15,940 bases of DNA from JAFGOG01 sp034429215 (GTDB lineage Bacteria; Chloroflexota; Anaerolineae; JAAYZQ01), in assembly GCA_034429215.1 (NCBI GenBank), contig DAOUGI010000033.1, positions 1 to 15,940 of the forward strand, written 5' to 3'. The first letter of the stretch is position 1; the number at the start of each line of letters is the position of its first letter. Position numbers and translations under genes: made by a program. A model generated the notes under the pieces. It did no database searches, was not told where the DNA came from, and saw only the letters and a program-made list of their open reading frames with translations. Below are positions 12,304 to 15,940 of the stretch, one piece after another.

Positions 12304-13119
12304 ATGGAAATGATCCCGATTAACCCCGAGCAAGGCGTGCCCCGCAGTCTGGAGACGCTCCACCTGGAGGCGGGCACCGCCAGGCCGAAGGGGTTCGCGC
12401 CGGCGGGCGGCGGCGATCCCTTTACCAATTTCCAGGTGGTGTCCGACGCGCTGTCGGTGTCGCTGGCCGCCAAGCTGGGCCTCAGCGCCATTTTCAACGG
12501 GAGCGTCAGCGCCAACGACAAGGGCTTTTGCTTCGACGCCATGACCTACACCGACCGCTACGCCGAGACGCCGGTGGCCGGGGGGGTGGTCGGCACCCGC
12601 TACGGGGTGGGGCTGCGGGTGCTGCTGCGGGTGCGCGACCTGTCGGTCAACGCCTCGCTGAACATGGGCATGGTGGGGGCCGCCGTGGCGCTGGGCCGGG
12701 CGCAGGCCACCTACGAGATCAAGGGCCTCGGCCTGGGCCCCGGCATCCTGTCGCTCATCCTGGGCGATCTGTCTGCGCTGGGCGATTTCACCTACGAGAC
12801 CTATCTCAAGCTGAACAGCACGGTGGTCAAGAAGGTGGCCGACTATATCAAGGCCAACAAGGACACGCTCAACGCGGTGGCGGTGTCGATCGCCGTGGTG
12901 CGCCCGCTCGACTATGGCGGCCAGGCGCGCGCGACCTACTATGCCATGCGCCAGCTCGCCGGGGGGCGGGCGTTGGGCCGGGCGCTGGACAAGGCGCCGC
13001 CGGCCATCGACCGGGAGACGATCCGCAGTGTGTATATCGTGCAGACCGGCAGCGAGGATCTGACCGCCGGCCCGGGCGACGAGGCGAGGAGAGCGGCGGA
13101 AGACTGGCTGAGGTTCTAG
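12304..13119 (+). CDS. Unknown protein family, paralogue 1 of a tandem pair (271 residues)
   Basis: I do not recognise this family. There is no signal peptide and no sure membrane helix. The protein starts MEMIPINP, then a variable 40-residue N-terminal part. A conserved core follows: LSVSLAAKLGL, SANDKGF near 68, TRYGVGLRVLLRVRDLS, MVGAAVALGRAQATYEIKGLGLG, LGDFTYETYLKLN and VADYIKANKD. The C-terminal part has DRETIRSVYIVQTGS. Several core segments alternate hydrophobic and small or polar residues, as in amphipathic beta strands, and helices follow. ATG 12304 is fixed by AAGGAGGT five bases before it; the longer open frame upstream runs through repeats and the promoter. Its length equals that of the next gene exactly, and the core is clearly shared. 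Cytoplasmic location is likely. A self-assembling or membrane-inserting role is only a guess. Confidence 0.8.
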   Translation: MEMIPINPEQGVPRSLETLHLEAGTARPKGFAPAGGGDPFTNFQVVSDALSVSLAAKLGLSAIFNGSVSANDKGFCFDAMTYTDRYAETPVAGGVVGTRYGVGLRVLLRVRDLSVNASLNMGMVGAAVALGRAQATYEIKGLGLGPGILSLILGDLSALGDFTYETYLKLNSTVVKKVADYIKANKDTLNAVAVSIAVVRPLDYGGQARATYYAMRQLAGGRALGRALDKAPPAIDRETIRSVYIVQTGSEDLTAGPGDEARRAAEDWLRF

Positions 13120-13168
13120 CCGGCGCGGCCCAAGCGGAAAGAGATGTGGTGAGCACAAGGAGGCTTGC

Positions 13169-13984
13169 ATGAACATGATCCCGATCAATCCCGTCAGAAC
13201 CAAGAGCGGCGCGCTGGCGGTGCTGGTGGCCGAGCTGGGCGAGGAGCGGGCCAGGCCCACGCCGCTGCCGCCCGGCGCCGATCCGTTCGAGTCTGGCCAC
13301 GTGGACATGGGCGCCCTGTCGGTGTCGCTGGCCGCCTCGTTGAACGTCGGGACTATTTTTGGCGGCAGTCTCAGCGCCAACGACAAGGGCTTTTTCTGGG
13401 ACATCGGGGCGTATACCGACGTGCCGGACGACGATCCGGCGCCGGGCGGGATTACGGCCACGCGCTGGGGGGTGGCCCTGCGGGTGCTGCTGCGGGTGCG
13501 CGACCTGTCGGGGAGCGCCTCGCTGGGCATCAGCATGGTCGGGGCGGCGGTGGAGCTGAACATGGCCCAGGCCAGGTACGAGATCCTCGGGCTGGGCATC
13601 GGCATCGACGGGCTGCTGCTGGTGCTCGACGAGCTGCCCGCCCTGGGCGATTTCACCCACGAGACCTATCTCAAGCTGAACGGCGCGGTCATGAAAAAGA
13701 TGGCCGACTATATCCGAGACAATGTCGGCGCGCTCCATCCCCAGCCGCTGGCCGTGGAGGTCGACCGCGACCTGGATCCCGGCGCGCGGGCGCGCGCTAC
13801 GGTGTACGCCATCCGGTCGATCGCCGACGGGCAGACGCTGGGGGCGGCGCTGGAGCTGGCGCCGGTGGGCCTCGACCGCGCGATGATCCGCGGCGTCTAC
13901 CAGGATCGCACCGGCAGCCAGGAGCCGGCCGCCATCCCGAGCGACACGGCGCGGCGCGAGGCGCGAGCTTGGCTAAAGGTCTAA
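13169..13984 (+). CDS. Unknown protein family, paralogue 2 of a tandem pair (271 residues)
   Basis: This arose by duplication of the preceding gene or its ancestor. It has the same length, the same N-terminus (MNMIPINP), and the same core: LSVSLAASLNV, SANDKGFFWD, TRWGVALRVLLRVRDLS, SMVGAAVELNMAQARYEILGLG, ALGDFTHETYLKLN and MADYIRDN. It also has the same C-terminal DRAMIRGVYQDRTGS motif. The N-terminal 25-50 residues and the region near 200-215 differ most. The leader GCACAAGGAGG is duplicated too and sits five bases from ATG 13169, 49 bases after the first stop. The two are surely cotranscribed. Retention of two diverged copies of identical length suggests a hetero-oligomer or two specialised versions (inference). 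Function is unknown. Confidence 0.82.
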   Translation: MNMIPINPVRTKSGALAVLVAELGEERARPTPLPPGADPFESGHVDMGALSVSLAASLNVGTIFGGSLSANDKGFFWDIGAYTDVPDDDPAPGGITATRWGVALRVLLRVRDLSGSASLGISMVGAAVELNMAQARYEILGLGIGIDGLLLVLDELPALGDFTHETYLKLNGAVMKKMADYIRDNVGALHPQPLAVEVDRDLDPGARARATVYAIRSIADGQTLGAALELAPVGLDRAMIRGVYQDRTGSQEPAAIPSDTARREARAWLKV

Positions 13985-14772
13985 ACCGCGAGACGCAGGA
14001 GATCTGGGACGCCAACGCCCGCTTCTGGGACGCCCGCTTTGGCGAGGGGAACGACTTTCAGCGGACGCTGATCGGCCCGGCCACCGAGCGGCTGCTGGCG
14101 CTCAAGCCGGGCGAGCTCGTGCTCGACGCGGCGTGCGGCAACGGGGCGTTTTCGCGGCGGATGGCCGAGCTGGGCGCCCAGGTGGTGGCCTTTGACTTTT
14201 CGGCGCAATTCCTGGAGCTGGCCCGGGCGCGGACGGCCGGGCGGGGAGCCCTGGCCGGGCGGATCGACTATCACCTGATCGACGCGACCGACGAGGGGCA
14301 GGTGCTGGCGCTGGGGGCGGGCCGTTTCGACGCGGCGGTGTGCACCATGGCCCTGATGGACATGGCCGAGATCGAGCCGCTGCTGTCGGCGGTGGGCAAG
14401 CTGCTCAAGCCGGGCGGGCGGTTTGTCTTTTCGCAGACCCACCCCTGCTTCAGCACGACGACGATGCGCAAGTCGGCGGAGGAGGAGGACCGGGGCGGCG
14501 AGCTGGTGACGACCTACGCGGTCAAGATCAGCCGCTACATCACCCCGGCGACGGGCAAGGGGCTGGGGATGATCGGCCAGCCGGCGCCGCAGTACTATTT
14601 TGACCGACCGCTGAGCGCGATCCTGGGCGCCTGTTTCGCGGCGGGGTTTGTGCTCGACGGGCTGGAGGAGCCGGTCTTTCCCGAGGGGGCCGAGGGGAAG
14701 CGGGCTTTTTCGTGGGAGAATTTCCGGGAGATCCCCCCGGTGATGGTGTGCCGGTTGGTTAAAAAGACCTGA
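13969..14772 (+). CDS. Class I SAM-dependent methyltransferase, overlapping the paralogue 2 gene
   Basis: The 267-residue protein begins NRETQEIWDANARFWDARFG, a common opening for small-molecule methyltransferases. Motif I VLDAACGNG is at 51-59, then QVVAFDFS with the acidic ribose ligand, FDAAVCTMALMDM as motif IV, and KLLKPGGRFVFSQTHPC as post-motif. The C-terminal half, with FSWENFREIPPVMVCRLVKK, is complete. No ATG fits the N-terminus. The TTG at 13969, in another frame inside the end of paralogue 2, is the best start, with a weak GAGG upstream. The stop and start overlap by 16 bases, so translation is probably coupled. The gene is therefore part of the paralogue operon. The substrate is unknown. 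A start slightly different from 13969 is possible. Confidence 0.85.
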   Translation: MAKGLNRETQEIWDANARFWDARFGEGNDFQRTLIGPATERLLALKPGELVLDAACGNGAFSRRMAELGAQVVAFDFSAQFLELARARTAGRGALAGRIDYHLIDATDEGQVLALGAGRFDAAVCTMALMDMAEIEPLLSAVGKLLKPGGRFVFSQTHPCFSTTTMRKSAEEEDRGGELVTTYAVKISRYITPATGKGLGMIGQPAPQYYFDRPLSAILGACFAAGFVLDGLEEPVFPEGAEGKRAFSWENFREIPPVMVCRLVKKT

Positions 14773-14780
14773 CAGGTCTT
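14764..14780. terminator. Hairpin spanning the methyltransferase stop codon
   Basis: AAGACCT and AGGTCTT form a seven-pair stem around GAC. Rightward there is no T-run. Leftward the stem is followed by TTTTT, so it looks like an intrinsic terminator for minus-strand transcription, although no minus-strand gene lies to its right in this window. Confidence 0.35.
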
Positions 14781-14817
14781 CACGCAGATCCCCTTTGGGT
14801 GCCAATCGCGACCGTAC

Positions 14818-14846
14818 TTGGCACGAACGGCCACCTGTGGTACACT
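14818..14846 (+). promoter_or_regulatory. Promoter of the DUF3267/RAYT pair
   Basis: TTGGCA at 14818-14823, 17 bases, then TACACT at 14841-14846 with a TGG extension. Transcription from about 14853 rules out upstream starts for the next gene. Confidence 0.65.
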
Positions 14847-14898
14847 GGCGCACAGCGCACGCGCGCGAGGCGACGCCGTGCCAGCCCGGGAGGCGCCC

Positions 14899-15561
14899 TT
14901 GAAGCTACACCTTGGCAAACCGGTACACAGCCCGCTCGGCCCGCCCGAGGGAGAGGGATGGCGGCGCATCCATTCGCCCGGCCCGCGCCTGGGCCTCCTG
15001 GCGGCCTGCCTGGCCGGGCTCCTTCTTCCTACCGTGCTGTGCCTGGGGCTGGGCGCCCTGTCGTGGCTTGCCTCGCGCAGCATGTTGGTCGGTTCGGCCG
15101 GACCCGGTTCGGCGCCGTGGATCGCCCCGGTCTTGCCGCTGCTTCTCACCATTCCCCTGCACGAGCTGCTGCACGCCGCCGGCTATCCCGACCACGGGCT
15201 ATCGTCGAAAACCATGCTGATCGTCTGGCCGGCCCGGCTCCTCTTTGCCGTCTACTATGACGGCTGCATGTCGCGCCGCCGGTGGCTGGCCATGCGCCTG
15301 GCGCCCGCGTTCTTCCTGTCGCTCGTCCCGGCCGGACTGCTGGCCCTGTTCCACTATGTGCCGGTCAGCGCGGGGCTGGATATCGCCCTTCAGGTCCTGA
15401 TGCTGGTCAACGGCATCGGCTCGGGGGCCGACCTCGTGGCCGCCGTGATCGTATGGAGGCAGGCGCCTGCCGGGGCGGTGATCGGCTTTCACGGCGGCCG
15501 GGCCTACTGGCGCCCGGCCGACATACTCAACGACGCCAAGGCGAGGTTGTTTGCGGCATGA
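14899..15561 (+). CDS. DUF3267-type membrane zinc metalloprotease candidate
   Basis: The 220-residue protein has about five membrane segments. The second ends in IPLHELLHAAGYPDHG (HELLH at 88-92), the HExxH zinc and catalytic motif. A later segment, NGIGSGADLVAAVIVW, has an Asp (178) in the position expected for the third zinc ligand of DUF3267 'putative zincin' proteins. It may cleave membrane or secreted proteins within the membrane; no substrate is known. I prefer the TTG at 14899, five bases after GGGAGG and downstream of the promoter. GTG 14878 is the alternative. The TTG at 14818 lies inside the -35 box and is rejected. The stop overlaps the next gene's ATG by four bases (ATGA). Confidence 0.8.
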   Translation: MKLHLGKPVHSPLGPPEGEGWRRIHSPGPRLGLLAACLAGLLLPTVLCLGLGALSWLASRSMLVGSAGPGSAPWIAPVLPLLLTIPLHELLHAAGYPDHGLSSKTMLIVWPARLLFAVYYDGCMSRRRWLAMRLAPAFFLSLVPAGLLALFHYVPVSAGLDIALQVLMLVNGIGSGADLVAAVIVWRQAPAGAVIGFHGGRAYWRPADILNDAKARLFAA

Positions 15562-15940
15562 GATACGATCCAGCTCTCCATCATCGCCGGTCGATCCGCC
15601 TGCAAGGGTACAATTATGCCCGTTCGGGGGCCTATTTCGTCACCATTTGCACCGAGAACCGAGAATGCCTGTTGGGCGAGATCGTCGCAGCCGAAATGAG
15701 GCTGAGCGATGCCGGGCAGATGGTGCAGACCGTATGGGACCAGCTTCCCGATCATTACCCAGGCGTCGATATTGACGAATTCGTCGTCATGCCCAACCAC
15801 ATCCATGGCATCATCGTCCTGTCGGATGTAGGGGCAACCCCCTGTGGTTGCCCCGATCCGGTGCCGCCGGGTGTAGGGGCAACCCCCTGTGGTTGCCCCG
15901 ATCCAGGGCAGGGGTCAGGGCAGGCACGGGGGCCAGGGCA
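15558..15940 (+). CDS. REP-associated tyrosine transposase (RAYT, IS200/Y1 family), C-terminus cut by window edge
   Basis: The frame is open from ATG 15558 to the edge, giving 127 residues. The opening YNYARSGAYFVTICTENRECLLGEI is the start of Y1-type HUH nucleases. FVVMPNHIHGIIVL holds the metal-binding HIH (81-83). The catalytic Tyr, usually near residue 120-150 in this fold, is not yet reached. After Ser89-Asp90, where RAYTs normally continue to the last strands and helix, come two copies of GVGATPCGCPDP (the first begins with V). They are encoded by two P2-type palindromes, then a Gly/Gln/Pro-rich stretch. These are in-frame insertions of the element such enzymes mobilise. RAYTs cut and join single-stranded hairpin DNA of REP elements. 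The ATGA overlap couples it to the DUF3267 gene. Whether the rest of the gene is intact cannot be seen. Confidence 0.85.
   Translation, partial: MRYDPALHHRRSIRLQGYNYARSGAYFVTICTENRECLLGEIVAAEMRLSDAGQMVQTVWDQLPDHYPGVDIDEFVVMPNHIHGIIVLSDVGATPCGCPDPVPPGVGATPCGCPDPGQGSGQARGPG
15828..15859. repeat. Palindromic repeat P2, copy inside the RAYT gene (1)
   Basis: GGGGCAACC (15831-15839) and GGTTGCCCC (15846-15854) form a perfect nine-pair stem with a six-base loop, flanked by GTA and GATCC. It has the same layout as the intergenic P2 copies in reverse orientation, with AA/TT replacing GG/CC in the stem. Confidence 0.88.
15873..15904. repeat. Palindromic repeat P2, copy inside the RAYT gene (2)
   Basis: All 32 bases are identical to 15828-15859. 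The offset is 45 bases, which is 15 codons, so the reading frame is kept. Confidence 0.9.

Noticed and set aside
12211..13656. 481-residue minus-strand frame across the paralogues
   Set aside because: It crosses both paralogues and the promoter, with low-complexity composition, while the plus-strand frames are conserved between the paralogues.
13165..14772. Methyltransferase as a 535-residue fusion starting at 13165
   Set aside because: The first 268 residues are an out-of-frame reading of paralogue 2, with Arg/Gly-rich nonsense. The methyltransferase fold begins at about 13969.

Overview
The window is GC-rich, roughly two-thirds G+C by eye, and gene-dense. The gene types suggest a bacterium of the Chloroflexota (Anaerolineae-like). 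This is an inference from three things: a giant SARP/BTAD-NTPase-TPR regulator, lipoproteins of the TolB-propeller and S41 types, and abundant short GC-rich palindromes with a RAYT transposase. No rRNA or other marker gene is present to prove it. Near-consensus sigma-70 promoters (TTGAC-like box, 17-bp gap, TATAAT-like box) and AGGAGG-type ribosome binding sites fix most start codons. TGA is used as an ordinary stop by many genes here.

Layout. 1-239 (-): zinc-ribbon protein, cut by the window edge. 384-869 (-): a thioredoxin-fold peroxiredoxin-like protein with an in-frame TGA exactly where the peroxidatic Cys belongs (TGA-Pro-Phe-Cys) and a hairpin just after it; I read it as a selenoprotein. 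1128-3619 (+): three-gene operon of ABC ATPase, ABC-2 permease, and an Ig-like membrane protein with a cytoplasmic zinc ribbon. 3740-4225 (-): small nitroreductase. 4296-7805 (-): 1169-residue SARP-type regulator, divergent from a 68-residue small gene (7957-8163) that has its own promoter and a strong terminator. 8430-8984 (+): unknown protein with a helical domain and a Cys-rich tail, preceded by a leader with two hairpins. 8985-10902 (-): small membrane protein, internally deleted methyltransferase and S41 lipoprotein protease. 11202-12119 (+): six-bladed TolB-like lipoprotein. 12304-14772 (+): two tandem paralogues of a family I do not recognise, overlapping a SAM methyltransferase. 14899-15561 (+): DUF3267 membrane zincin. 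15558-15940 (+): RAYT transposase, cut by the window edge.

The second half is dotted with palindromic repeats. Family P1 (four copies, arms built on CCTTCCAGGAAGCT) and family P2 (two intergenic copies plus two inside the RAYT gene) sit between genes, just upstream of strong promoters, and in places inside coding sequence. P2 copies inside and outside the transposase gene differ by paired, stem-preserving changes, as expected for an element recognised as a hairpin. The best candidates for new biology are the UGA-containing redoxin, the tandem unknown paralogues with their overlapping methyltransferase, and the RAYT/P2 pairing. No intergenic gap exceeds 300 bases.
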